Source of the DNA: Bursaphelenchus xylophilus
Taxonomy: Eukaryota; Nematoda; Chromadorea; Rhabditida; Aphelenchoididae
Reading direction: 5' to 3'
Length of the DNA: 64,000 bases
Assembly (NCBI GenBank): GCA_904066235.2
Contig: CAJFCV020000004.1
Span: 4,836,001-4,900,000 of the forward strand
In this document: positions 35,060 through 46,667 of the stretch, one piece after another
Layout: each line of letters begins with the position of its first letter
Position numbering within the stretch: the first letter of the stretch is position 1
Notes under the pieces: model-generated
What the model saw: the letters and a program-made list of their open reading frames with translations, nothing else
Told to the model about the DNA's origin: nothing
Database searches by the model: none
Translations under genes and position numbers: made by a program

Positions 35060-38000
35060 TATATGAGCTTGAAGATATGTAAAGTAATCACGAATCGACG
35101 AAATAAATCAAAACATCAGGTGTAAAGTTCAGAGGCGGATTCACGCATAATACATCAAAATCGACAATGGAAAGAGCCATATTTCACTTGCGTGATGACA
35201 ATATAGTAATAACAAGAATATTCTGACCACATCGCACTTATTTCTCCTATTTATCGCGGCTTCGTGACGTGTAATCAAGCATAAATTTGACCACTTAACT
35301 TCCCACAAATCGAAGAAAGGCCGCAGAATTTGTAAATTGAGCTGATTTAGAAAGTGCAACCGAGTAATAGAAGCCCACCCAAACGTCAATCGAAAAACGA
35401 GTAATCCCAAAGAAAAACAATTACTGCAAAAGAAGGGTTGTAATAACAGCTGAAGGAGTCCTCGGATCTGGTAAGGCGATCCGAGACAGATGACGCAACA
35501 AAAGGCGGTGAGGGTGGGGTGGGGGTGGGGGCTCATGCCTCGGGCCAGAAACAATCGATCAAGACACCTGCGGCCCCAAATATATGGCCGGATGAGTCGG
35601 TCATGTCGTCCATCACAATTAATTATCGCCCATTGCAGAGGACATGGCTGCAGGTCGGGGGTTCCCGATGTCAACTGTTTTTTGGATATCAACTTAATGG
35701 GCCCTTGGGTTTTATTAGACACAATATTAGTCATGAAGACTACGAAATAATGGATTTGGAACTTTACGAACAAAAAAACGACCCAAGACTTCATGAACAA
35801 GATCAAAATACAAGCGAATGAAAGAAAAAGCTACTTCAAAATCAGACAGGGATTAACTCCGGAAGGTCTCGGCCAAGGGCGACCTGCCCTATTACGCCGT
35901 CCCTTTTCAATTAATCCGCTTAGGCTAACAGTTAGACGGTAAACATACAAAAAAGAAGGTTAGAGTCAGCAAAATAAAGAAAAATTACGTAAAAAATTCA
36001 AAACAAATTCAATTAGAACAAAATAACAGGCATTCACTATATGGAATAAAGTAAAGAGCACTCTATTGTCAACAAATCTGAAAAAATACACAAATATAAT
36101 GCACTATACATCTCCGATGTAAGACAACAGTAACACAAGAAAACGTCAAGCACAGGGATGAGAACTGAAATAGGGCGAATAATTTTCTACTTTATGACAT
36201 CCCATAAAACCCCGGCTGTAAAATACGTTAATTCCGTAATGTTAAAGTCAGCGGGGTCGTGTTTAAGTCGAGCCTTCAGCCGTCTTCTCCACATCAGATG
36301 TCATTTCTTTTGGGTTTGGCGATAAACAAAGGTTAAAATATGAGATGTCTCGGCAGGAATTGGAGTATGACATCGGCCCCAACAATTGTACTCAAAACAA
36401 AATCGCAGAAAAGCAAACAGAACTTTGCCCCAGGTCAAATGTCAGATCAGCAAAACAAAGATTTGAGGAATGAGGATATTCGAAATAATTTCAGAGAGTA
36501 ATGACTACTGGTTGAGAGGGAGGGGGTTGGATTACGACATCAGGAAACACGGGGTCAATTTCAAGCAATGTAATTCCGACATATTAATGTATCAAGTAAC
36601 AATAATCTGTGTTAGACCCACCCAACTGAAGAGCTTATGAGTGATGACATCTTCTATTTCCAAACCTTTCGTCCATCTGAATGCATCCAAATCCAAGTAT
36701 AACATGCCGTTTCAATGAAAGGAATAATAAAAATAAATGTTTGGAGAAAGTCGGGAATTAAACCCTCCGGCAATCCCCTCTGAACCTCCTCAGATTTGAT
36801 ATCGGATATCCGATCACACAAATCCAATTGAGCTATAGCCTCGGGCCGAACAAAAGACAAGATATTCAATAAAATTCATGGCTCAAATCGGCTCAACTTC
36901 CGGTCCAAATGCCCTTTGGCTATGACGGTTGGGGTCAAATTTAATGGGAACAGAAAACGAAGCGAAAGTTCAGCTCTTCTTAATGATCGCCACCAATTAG
37001 AAGACAGTATTGTAGGCCTGATGGATCATAAAATGGAATTGGAAGGCGGGGGAGGGGGATTAGGCCATTTGATGGTGATTACCGGCCCCATTTTAATGCT
37101 AATACCCGTTTCGCGACACACCCATATTAGGGTCGGAAATTACATTTACAAACGGAGCAACATCACGATTGTCTAAAACAGTACCGTAAGGAGGACTTAG
37201 AAATGAATGGCCTTCTTTCCTTAACTTTTCAAAGACCAAGACTCTTTGTGCCCTGAGGGCGGAAGATAAAGCGGAGCCGATCCATAACCGTTTCATTCCG
37301 GAGATTTCCGGCCGAGAAAAGTTCGGCCACAAACATTTATAGGGTCACGTAAATGCGTCTGGAGGCGTAATTAGGGCGATTAATTAGAGCCCAGTGATTA
37401 GACACATCAGATGGCCTCAGGGCCTTCAGACGGGACAGGTTTCAAAGCAAAAGTTTTGACTAAAAAAAGATTAATTGAGACATCTGAAGGGTAAAAGGCC
37501 ATTCATTAAAATGGGAGTTAAATATAAACCCACAAGTAGTTTGCAAAAGACATAAGTAATAAATAATAGACCCGAAAAGAGTAGAGTACAACTGCACGGT
37601 GCACTTATCTCGAGATGACGGCAACACTTTGGCCAAGAATCAAGAAAAAAGTTTGGGGAAATTCGTTTAATTGCGCTGCAGCTCAACTTAAGGGCTCAAG
37701 AAAACCCAGCTCATTTGGAGTACCATAAAGATAAGATGACTCAAGTCACTTGAGAACTCTTCGCTTTTTTAAAAAAAAACTACAAATTAGGGCTCAACGG
37801 ACTCTTGTGGGGGAGGGCTGCAAGGAAGATGAGCCCAAGGAAGGAGGTGTTCTACCGTTGTTATGGTGTCTTCAGATGCCCTCTCCGGGATCCCTTTTCC
37901 CCCGGAAGATCCCTTGGCCCTCAGGGTCTACACTTTTAAATCCGGCACTTATCAAGTGAGGGATTAAACACCTCCAAAGGATGATGAGATAATCGCGATA

Positions 38001-39796
38001 TTCACTTCTAGAATAATCATTCCCGAAGTAAAAATTAGTACGTTAACAGAAGGCAATAACAAGTAGAGGGAAATTTGGGGTTTATTATACTCGTTAATCG
38101 CTCTTATTGACAAAATGTTGGAGTAAAACGAGAGTGTTTAGTGCTGTAAGTGTGAAACGTAAGGATATCTTCGTAGGGGAGATGCTTAAAGTCCGGAAGA
38201 TTCCATAAAATTAAACATGAATTTTATGATTGGGGCACCTGTCCATGGTTAAAAATTTAATCGTATCCTTTCGAAATATATTCAAAATGCTAGCAAACGG
38301 TAAAACATAATGAAACATAGCCACCGCAGCGATCAAAAGCGACTCGGATCGACTTTATCCTTTGGCGAATGCAAGTCCTAGGCCTGCTTGAATGAAGAAG
38401 AAGAGCACAATCTTCCAAGACACTTTATGACCCAAGTTCAGACATTCAGTTAGTAATTCACCTATTCAACAAACAAAGAACCCGATTTCCGGTCTTCGGA
38501 GTCTATTTTGGTTGTTTCTACGGCACACTAACAATAATTTAAAATCGCAGAAAGACTCAGCTACGTGTGTCCTTAAAACCTCGTAGGTTTCTCTGAAATT
38601 TACCCTTTTATTAATATTTTTTTTGAAAAAAACTCGATCATACGTAGTATACCTAAATAAAGAACAGCCGGATTTGATTATAAACTTCCCCAACACTTGA
38701 CCTACTAGAAATTTTAATGCTGATACCCGTTTCCCCTTATAATAAAACTTATAAAAAGTATCATAAAAGTTGTGCAAATGCAGATCCCCCGCTCCCACCC
38801 GCCAAGAATCCCATAAAATTACTTTTAAAATGTAGAGTTACATCACTCCCACCCTCTCTTTATGAGTCCGGCTCATTTCCTGGACCCATTTCCACTTCCC
38901 TGGGAGTTATTTCCCTTTTCCGGACTTTAAATTGTGAGAAACCGGCCAAAGTTTCTTTCGCCAAATCAAAAACCTCAAGAAATGCACGGATTTAAAGGAG
39001 CAAAACCAAAAATTCTGGAAATAATGGGATACGTTTTTATGGACAGGCAGATTACTGGTTTTCGGGGGATAAAATAAGACTCTACGTGTGATTTTTGGAG
39101 AAAAAAATAAAAATAAATGAAACAAAGCGATGGAAAATATGAAAAAGTGAATAAACAAGGGACGACAAGACATAACAAAGCTAAATTGAATAGTTACTGC
39201 GCCAAAAATATCGACACATGAGAAGCCGGTCGTCTCGAATACTTCCGGAAATCCAATTCCAGATTCTCGGCGTCATGTTATTCCAGAATTATTAATGAGT
39301 AATCGAAGAAGTTGTTCGAGAACGCCCTGAGAGGCTGGGAACGCGTACTTTGGGACTTATGGAAAGCTAGCCATTTCTGGACACAATTCATCAAGGGTAA
39401 TATAAAAATGAAATGAAAAGAGATCTCATCAATGCTCAAGAATAAACGGAAGAAAATATTTTTAGATAAGGGAGACTCTCAAACTTGGAAAACAAAAGTG
39501 AGGGTTACTGTAATCCGAGAAAAAATGCGCGAAAAATAAAAATTGGGATAAAAAGGTCGGATTTCCCGGGACGATACCGCATCCTTATCCCCGTCCTTAT
39601 ACTCCCACAGAAGAGGATTTGTTTGCCCACTTGATCGATATTCAAAAAAGCCCTCTGGCCCATTAATTTGAGTACTCAAAGGACGGGAAAAAGGTTAAGG
39701 GCCACATTTTGTGACTCATGAGAAAACACAAAGGAATTTACTGTAAAAAAGAAAGAAAACTGATGTCAGACAGGGGCAAAAGAACTGATGAGACAA
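35060..39796. other. Intergenic stretch upstream of the STAC-like gene
   Basis: About 4.7 kb without supported exons. It contains scattered GCCCTNAGGGC palindromes (37249, 37413, 37917), one TGCACGGTGCA at 37593, and AT-rich sequence. A 221-codon minus-strand frame at 35141-35806 has no splice sites or recognisable features and is treated as chance. Confidence 0.5.
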
Positions 39797-42700
39797 CTAG
39801 ACCAAGGCGGGGCCATCCAAGGGGACTGGGATCGGCTGGATCGGCTGGCATTTCCCTTCTCTCCGGGTGTATCCGAACTGACAGACACATCTGAAGCTTC
39901 CCATTGTGTTCAGGCATTCCTCGAAGGCTGAAAAAGGGGGAACGACTTTAGTGGGATGCAATTCATGTGAATGGAAAACTTATTTATCAGGTCGAGTGTC
40001 AAAAAGTTTCACTTGTTCTATCAAAGAACCAAATTTTTTTAAAAATTTTGTATCAAATCTACGACAGGGTCTAAAATAAGGTCGTAATCGCTTGGACAAA
40101 CGAATTTTTGGATTAAAAATAATCTCCAACGACGTACTTTACCCGTAATTCATCTCCAATCCGTCTGCAAAATAAAATCGGTCAAAAAAGAGTGGCCGGA
40201 CAGATGACCCTGTCCAAAAAACCCCTTTCCCTTAGGGTCAAATGTCCAAAGAGGCCGGTACTCGAAGGACGGACGGCCCGCTTTCTTTGACCAGGCCCTT
40301 GGCCGCTTTCAGGTGGCCATAAAGAATATTTTCGAAAGCAATTACCACCTATATATAAACTACTATAACATTCCCCCACAGATAATCTTATCGCAAATCT
40401 TGGAATCAAATTAGATGCCCTGAGGGTGCGGCCTCAGACAACGCGGCGGGAGATGAAATTGGACAAAAGGTTACTGTAAGTCGAGGGAAAAGGGCGGAAA
40501 TTGACAATTTAAAAGTCACAAATTGGATTCAAACACTTTACAGAAACTACAAAATTTAAAAAAAGTAACATTTACACTGTCGTTACAGTAGTTCTCGAAC
40601 AAAATATTGTCCAAATTCTCCCAAAAAGGATAGTAAGAAAAATTGTTTTTGTGCCCGAGAAAATAATGGCCTTTGTCGCTGCGATTACCGTGAATGACGA
40701 CAATAAAACTACTTTATACTACTCCCAGCACACAAACCCTCAGGCAAGGAGGGACGATAATCCTCCAGAAACAGAGTGACTAACACTTTTTTTGATTTGT
40801 CATACTATCTAATGCCACAAATCGGTGTAAAAAGCAGCAAAAACGTGAGATTTCGAAAGCCTTTCCAGTTAAATATTAAACATTAATGAGTTATGAGGTA
40901 AAATACACTAGGGATTTCTGAATTCATAGGCTTCCCACAGTAAAATACGATAAGAATTAGATAGTAGACCCCCGCTTTCTCTAGATTACCACGTAACCTT
41001 ACTCATTAACAGACAAAAACCTTAAGAAAAAGGCGATAACACGCAATGAAAACAATATTACACTCGCCCGGATCTATTGTTCGAGTGTTCCAGGGGCAAA
41101 TATGACGTCATTTTAACAGTAACCCTCTAAAACCAGTGTAAAAGGCAGTTTTAGGGCAAAAATTGTCAATTTTTATATTGTACTAAACAAAATCTATTAT
41201 TTTTGGCATTTTTAAGGGGTTATAATGCTCTCATCACCCTTCAAAACCAAAAAGAAATTAAATTTTTATGTCATCCATGACTTTTTCTCCCGGAAATTGA
41301 TATTATTTTGGATAAATCATCAACTTTTTCCCTCCTCCTTACCTCCCTCACACTTGATTCTCTTGCATTCATCAAAATCCACACACTGTTCCGTGTCAAA
41401 TCGATAATAATACCCATCTTCGGGGCAATCGCAGGTCACATTCCAGTTGTTGGCGACCAATCCGAGGATATTGTCATTCAGATCTGATTTCATTTCACAA
41501 GAAGCCTTCGAATTCACCGATTTACAGATGGGACTCGAGCAGGAGCCATTATTATGGAAGCCACAGCAAGGATTCGGGCAGAAACTGGAAGGAAACGATA
41601 CAAAATTACATAAATTTATATTACTTTAGGCAAAATTTTGATAAAAATTTGGAAAAAAATGACTGAAACGAGAAAATTAAGCGACTAAGACCCTGAACTC
41701 TGAGTAATCCAAGCAAATGGAGGGCAAAAGAGTAAAATAAACGGACCCCACCTGATATCAGCACACAGGAAATCGTTCATGAAGGAGATGTCGTCCATCA
41801 CTTCGGTGTTCTGATCGCTGATTTCTTTCAGAAATTTGTTCTCGCGATATCGAGAGGCTGGGAACTAAATTCAAGAGATCTCGTTACAACTGACTGTAAA
41901 AAAGATGACTCACAGTCCGATTGGAACGCTCATCACCTCCATACTGGCAGAAAGGCAAAGACCTGAGGGCATTTACTTTGTTTTTGGTCATCCAGCACAT
42001 CACATACGCTATTGAGACGTCGAATTGAAACGTATTATCATCCACAAATTGCTTGAACTCTTCGCCTCTGAAAATAAAAAATGCACAGTGCAGAGGATCG
42101 AACTGTTCCCGAAGAAGTAAAAACGCACCGTGCAAAAATTTTTTGTAAGACGCACAGTGCAGCAATTGCGACTGCACAGTGCAGAACAAATCAATAAATG
42201 CACAGTGCACAAAACCTCTTCCGCACAGTGCATCCTAAGAAAAAAAAAAGATTGTGCAATTGCACAGTGCATTTTGCGGTAATCGCAGCCAAAAATCAAC
42301 TCGTCCGAAAATTTTGCTTTCACATCGTCGCAAAAAAATTTTCGCATTTGTCGCAAAAAATCTTCGTTCCAAAAGCATTTCCATTTCGCGACAACCGAAG
42401 ATCTCCGCGACAACCTCAATTTTCGCGACAAATTTGCAAACAGATCGCACGATCGAGAGCGACAAAATTAGTCGACGGAGGTTTGTCGCAGATTTTCAAG
42501 CGATGGAAGCAGCGTGTCGCAAATTTCTGCTCGCCGCGGCAACTCCAAATTCCACGCCTTGCGACAAAGCCGTTTCTTTCGACTGCACAGTGCAACGACT
42601 GAACTGGTTCGTCTTCAAGTTTGGATGCACTGTGCGTTCAATGGCCAAAAAACATTGAGTGCAAATGGGGCTGCACTGTGCGGAATGATTTTGTTTATCC

Positions 42701-43488
42701 AAAAAACATGCCAGAGGCAGAAAAGAGAGGAGGGAAATGTCATTTTGGCCATACTTAGTGCTTAGAAAGTGCTGAATTTTAATAGTAACACCACCATTTG
42801 ACTTACTCGATGATAAAATCATCAACTGCGTTTTCTGTGGGAAAAATTGTAGGGAATCGTTTGTAAAGATCGTCCATTATAAAATTCACGCACGTCTAAA
42901 AACAAAAAAAAAAACTTTTCGTAAGATGATCTTCAAAATCTCAAAAAGATTACTGCACTTTTTTACCATAAAATTAGATATTTACCTCGAGATTTTTATA
43001 ACAATGAACCAGCACTTGTTTGTCAAGAGCTAGCTCGGGTTTGGGGAAAAAATATTCGAATTCGACTTCACCAGTGACCGGCGACGGGATAAAGCGGCGA
43101 TAAAGTCGCGTGAACAGGGCGATCTTGCCCAACTGCTGGATTATGATCGCCCTTTCGTTCGCGTAAATCCCTCGCCATTGGCTGAAATTAAACGGAACTT
43201 ACAAAGTAACACTATTTATTTTACAAACTCAAAAAGGTAATGTAATTTTACAATTGAACCCTGAATCAATTTAATTTACCTCTCGAATTCCCTGAGAAGA
43301 TCCTGAGTCAAAAGTTCCGGCTTTAATCGCGACGTCTCGAGGGAAATGGGCGATGTCTGAAATAAAAGTCAAATAAAATTACTGAGAACAATTGGGTGCC
43401 CTTAGGGGATGTTTGCAAGACTTACAAGTGCAATCGAATTCAAGAGAATGATGATATGAAAAATGGAATAAATACGACCGGTCGGCAT
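39797..43488 (-). CDS. Secreted protein with C-terminal calcium-binding EGF domain
   Basis: Eight exons on the minus strand (43488-43426, 43356-43280, 43181-42986, 42895-42807, 42067-41914, 41864-41752, 41584-41346, 39927-39797) encode about 353 residues. Exon 1 is a signal peptide (MPTGRIYSIFHIIILLNSIA). Residues about 22-230 form a domain I do not recognise, with scattered Cys and Trp. Exon 7 has a Cys-rich segment (FCPNPCCGFHNNGSCSSPIC). Residues 299-337 form a textbook cbEGF: D-x-D-E calcium ligands, six cysteines, and C-x-N-x4-F-x-C-x-C, the Asp/Asn beta-hydroxylation consensus. The cbEGF is split by a 1.4-kb intron, and its second half is the isolated last exon. An in-frame ATG at 43509 could add seven residues. 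The role is unknown; it is an extracellular matrix or shed ligand candidate. Confidence 0.82.
42082..42271. repeat. Cluster of TGCACAGTGCA palindromes in an intron of the EGF gene
   Basis: Seven copies in 190 bp: 42082, 42125 (CCG centre), 42152, 42173, 42199, 42223 and 42261. Those at 42082, 42173, 42199 and 42261 are exact TGCACAGTGCA. It lies inside the 739-bp intron 42068-42806 and abuts the GCGACAA-rich core. Confidence 0.92.
42275..42575. repeat. GCGACAA/TTGTCGC-rich core inside the EGF-gene intron
   Basis: About ten copies of GTCGCAA or GCGACAA in 300 bp (near 42328, 42348, 42398, 42417, 42434, 42459, 42484, 42514 and 42560). The word and its texture are the same as at 23530-24400, and palindrome clusters flank it on both sides. 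There is no protein-coding signal. Confidence 0.75.
42584..42682. repeat. Right-hand palindrome cluster in the EGF-gene intron
   Basis: Three copies: TGCACAGTGCA at 42584 (exact), TGCACTGTGCG at 42626 and TGCACTGTGCG at 42672. Together with 42082-42271 they bracket the GCGACAA core. Confidence 0.85.
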
Positions 43489-43905
43489 GTTGGAAATAAC
43501 TTTTAACATTCGATTGTAATGTTTTGTAAACGATGAGAAGAAAGGCGAAATAAGGAGTCGAAAGAAAGGGTATTTCGTGTAATACGATGAAAACAAATTG
43601 TCAGTCACAACGACATTTCGTATCCCGCTTCTGACTTTTATGGCCATTGTCCTCAATATTGTTTCATATACATTTAATGTAATGTAAATACATGTGTAAA
43701 TACATATACATGTATGTAAATACCCCTTTATTTTTTATGCTTATCTTTTGTAGGCTTCGAATTTTTTATGAATCTATCCATTTCTAGGCTTTGCTGTATG
43801 ATCTGTGTTTCCCTTCAACATTTTGTTTTCCGAAGAGTTTATCAAATAAATTATGAGTCAAAAAAAGGATTGGCATCCAAGTTCATGAATAGAAACTCTG
43901 AGAAA
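43489..43905. promoter_or_regulatory. Divergent promoter region
   Basis: About 417 bp between the start of the EGF gene (minus) and the pepsin-like gene (plus). It contains a cluster of related AT-rich words (TACATGT, GTAAATAC) at about 43670-43730. No TATA box is clear. Confidence 0.4.
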
Positions 43906-45303
43906 ATGTGGATTTTAATCTTATTTCTTATTGATTTTGTGGTCCTAATAGAAGTCGAATATAAAGGAGGTAAATTGAGAATTAGGATTGTGATTAGTCG
44001 TATTAGACATTCCACTTCTGCCAATTTCATTCGAACCAAATGGCCAGATCTACAACGCAAAAATAGCGATCAACTATCCGTCTTATTTTTTGTTGGGTCC
44101 GGATTGTAAGCAGACCAATCGTTGTACTGTAGATCCACCGAGCAATGTTTTTGATCCCAGGTAGACACAAAAACGGACTCTATTACTTTTTAGTCATTAT
44201 AAGGTAAAAAAGATTGGAAGTTTTACTCAACGATACAATGCTGATACAGTAACTGGCATTAAATATCAAGGGTATCTTGGAAGCACAGTATTTTTTGTAA
44301 ACGATACCACCAAGATGCCTGCCGCTCGAGCGAGCGAGGAGGCAATTAATCTGCCTCATATTGGAGTGTTCGGCCTTGGCTTTGGAAGTCGACTGGATGA
44401 CGATTCTATTATTAGGAAGGTGTTCCAGAGTTCAGAGACACATCTGATGATATTCAGGAGAGGTCCTTTTTCGCATTACTTGGTAGTGGTTCTACAGATC
44501 TAATCATCTTGTTTCCTTGTTTAGAGAGAAAGGTACATCCCCGACGATCAAATCAAAGGAAGATACAGTACTGGGGAGGAAAGGATGGCTGGATGCGGAG
44601 AGTTTAAATATTTCCCAACAAAACTCGGACTGGGATGGACTTTGGGGGGAAAGTAAGTCCAGAATTTAATTTTTGATCGGTTTTGTATTCACATAACAAG
44701 TAGTTGCTTTACAGGGTTCAAATTGGAACAGAAACATACTCGAATTACAATGTGATACTCGAATTGGGCGAGGCCATGAGAGTTCCCGAAGATCTTTACA
44801 ATAAACATTTCAAACATGTCAAAAGACAACAAGATATTCCTCAATTCAGCTTTCATCCGGATCCAAAAACGAAGCTTCAAATATCCACAGAATTACTGTC
44901 ACAGTACTACGAGAAGAGCAAGTTTGAGTTGGACATCAAACCAATCAGTGCGAATCAAATTATTCTCGGAAGGAACTTCTTATCGCAATATTGTGTCGGT
45001 TTAAAAGCCGATGAACAAATGGAAAATATGGAGATTGGGATAGCCCAAATCAATGAAATAGAGGATGATGCAAAGTACAAAAAGAGGGAGGAAGAAAATA
45101 ATGGTGATAATGATGATGAAGGGAAAGATAAAGAAAAAGAATCGGATGGAGGCAAGAGTAAAGAAGAAGGGGAAGGAAACAGAGACGGTAAAGATGACGA
45201 TGAGGGTCACAGGCAGAACAATATGTCATCGGCTGACAGTAGTAGGGCTCTAACTGTAATTGCGTTGTCTCTTTTGAACAAATTAGTGTTTCAGATACTT
45301 TGA
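43906..45303 (+). CDS. Catalytically dead pepsin-like protein, probably GPI-anchored
   Basis: Five exons (43906-43989, 44048-44160, 44194-44462, 44529-44652, 44715-45303) encode about 392 residues. MWILILFLIDFVVLIEV is a signal peptide. The A1 aspartic-protease fold is visible from FDPS, the flap-like region GYLGSTVFFVNDT, IGVFGLGFGS (the usual D-G-I-L-G-L-G-F region), and ILGRNFLSQYCVGL near the end (the usual I-L-G-x-x-F-x-R-x-Y). The first DTG is absent: the segment after AKIAI reads NYPSYFLLGPDC. The second DTG position reads NVILELGEAMRVP, again without a catalytic Asp. A long acidic/basic low-complexity stretch follows, then a Ser-rich stretch and a hydrophobic tail (TVIALSLLNKLVFQIL) typical of GPI addition. 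The exon 1 donor (GTGATT, phase 0) and exon 4 acceptor are the least certain junctions. No proteolysis is expected; a binding or decoy role is possible. Confidence 0.72.
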
Positions 45304-45616
45304 TTTTATTTATTATCTCAAGAGAATAAAAAATGGGTGAATTTGATCAATCGACTGGTTCTTTTCAAAACGACCGTTGGTTAGAAAAGCATAGATCTTT
45401 AAAAGCGAATCACATCACTTTGACTCATAAACCAAAGAAAGAAAGCTTGAACGGCTACGTGATTGGTCTTCGGTTACGAGATCAAAGCGTTGAGGCTGAC
45501 ATGGGTGTGATATAGTACAAAAGCGACATGACATAGCCGGCAAACTTATGCCCTTTTAACAATTCAATCATCTCTTTTCAATTTATATCACGCATAAACA
45601 CCCATATGTACATAAA
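45304..45616. other. Short spacer between convergent genes
   Basis: Holds the AATAAA of the pepsin-like gene near 45324 and the 3' end of thoc-7. Nothing else is seen. Confidence 0.6.
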
Positions 45617-46448
45617 TTAATCTTCCATGGATTCTTCCTTGATTCCCTTTTTCTCTTCTTCCTTTTCTTCGTCATTGAGATCATCTTTTTCATCTTCATC
45701 ATCCGATTTGTTGTCATCACTATCTCTTTTATCCTCTTCTGGAGAGGATATTGGTTCTTCCAGTTCCGTTTTAACTAAAATCAAGCAATAAGTCAATCAA
45801 AATTCACCTGCCTTCAGGCTTCCTTCCCCTAAATTCATCAATGAGAACATTTAATTCCTGCACTCGAGTCCTCTTGTCAGCCAATTTTTGTTCCAATTCC
45901 TTCTGAGTTTCGTGGAGATCACTGAGAGAAGCATGTAATTTCTCCAGATTCTCAGTGGTCTCTTCTCTCGAAGGTTTTTCAACGATCTTCCTGGCAATAT
46001 CATCGTATTCTTGTTTATTCTTCCGAACCAATTTTGCCTCTTCTAATTCTTTTTTGACACTATCAATCTGAGCTTTCAATTGGTCGATTTTTCCATCTAA
46101 AATTGCTTAATTCAATAACAAAAAGTTAAAAACTCAATCTTATACTAGGTAAAACACTTACAAATTTCCATATTCAAATTTTTTAAAACCTGAGTTTCAT
46201 TGTAGATGAGATCGGAGAGGACATTTTGCTTTTCCAGACTGTATTCGACGAGCCCCAATGTGTTCTCCACCCTGATTACTTCTCTAAACAATCAAATAAA
46301 GGTAAAAAATAACCCTCACTTACTCCGAATTATCCTCCGCTTCTGGGTTAAGATTCCTGAGTTGAATAAAAAGAGTCTGTAACCTCTTATCCTCCCCAAA
46401 CCCATCTCCATCTGCCACGAATTTCCTTAGAATTGCTTCTTCACTCAT
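45617..46448 (-). CDS. thoc-7: THO complex subunit 7
   Basis: Four exons on the minus strand (46448-46324, 46283-46162, 46096-45812, 45774-45617) encode about 229 residues. The N-terminus EEAILRKFVADGDGFGEDKR and the coiled coil LEEAKLVRKNKQEYDDIARK match THOC7, a nuclear subunit of the THO/TREX complex that couples transcription to mRNA export. Residues about 83-175 are one long coiled coil. The last exon is a very acidic, Lys/Glu-rich tail ending KEESMED. The last intron only keeps frame if it starts with GC (GAAG|GCAGGT), because the nearby GT donor 4 nt further on leads straight to TAA. The start lies one base after a TTGTAG acceptor and 214 bp downstream of the isoleucyl-tRNA synthetase stop, suggesting an operon. 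Confidence 0.88.
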
Positions 46449-46449
46449 T

Positions 46450-46465
46450 CTACAATTTGTCAAGC
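46450..46465 (-). promoter_or_regulatory. Candidate trans-splice acceptor before thoc-7
   Basis: The minus strand reads GCTTGACAAATTGTAG immediately before A-ATG. With the 214-bp gap to the upstream gene's stop and poly(A) signal, this fits an SL2-type acceptor of a downstream operon gene. Confidence 0.4.
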
Positions 46466-46661
46466 ATACTTACTAGCACCGTCAAGATACATTACCTTGC
46501 TCAAAACAACTATTTTTATAATTCGGAACCCCAAACAATATTTATTATGATTTAAAAATTTACAAAACAATATAGTAATGAACAACAAGTTTTCATGAAC
46601 AGGGATAGGGGAATTAAAGCCGCCAGGTCACCACAATCTCATAACAATAAGCTTCAACGCA

Positions 46662-46667
46662 TTTATT
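46662..46667 (-). terminator. Poly(A) signal overlapping the iars-1 stop codon
   Basis: AATAAA on the minus strand (46667-46662) overlaps the TAA stop (46665-46663) of the synthetase, so the 3' UTR must be very short. Confidence 0.6.

Larger units (their letters stand above)
3203..43410. repeat. Dispersed AP-2-like palindrome TGCCCTNAGGGCA (family of short sites)
   Basis: A short interrupted palindrome recurs across the window. Near-perfect copies are at 3203-3215, 4948-4960, 6545-6557, 7676-7688, 10507-10520, 11973-11986, 21521-21532, 22754-22768, 32162-32175, 37249-37260 and 37413-37424. Many one-sided or one-mismatch copies lie between (for example near 4834, 8973, 12077, 12588, 14681, 31282, 37917, 40416 and 43400). 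I count roughly 35 by eye. Most are intronic or intergenic; 21521 and 22754 lie in exon 1 and an intron of the glycosyltransferase gene. The shape matches the known TFAP2 consensus GCCNNNGGC, but binding is not shown. Confidence 0.7.

Noticed and set aside
35141..35806. A 221-codon minus-strand open frame
   Set aside because: No splice or promoter context, odd composition (Leu, Cys and Phe-rich), no recognisable domain; treated as chance.
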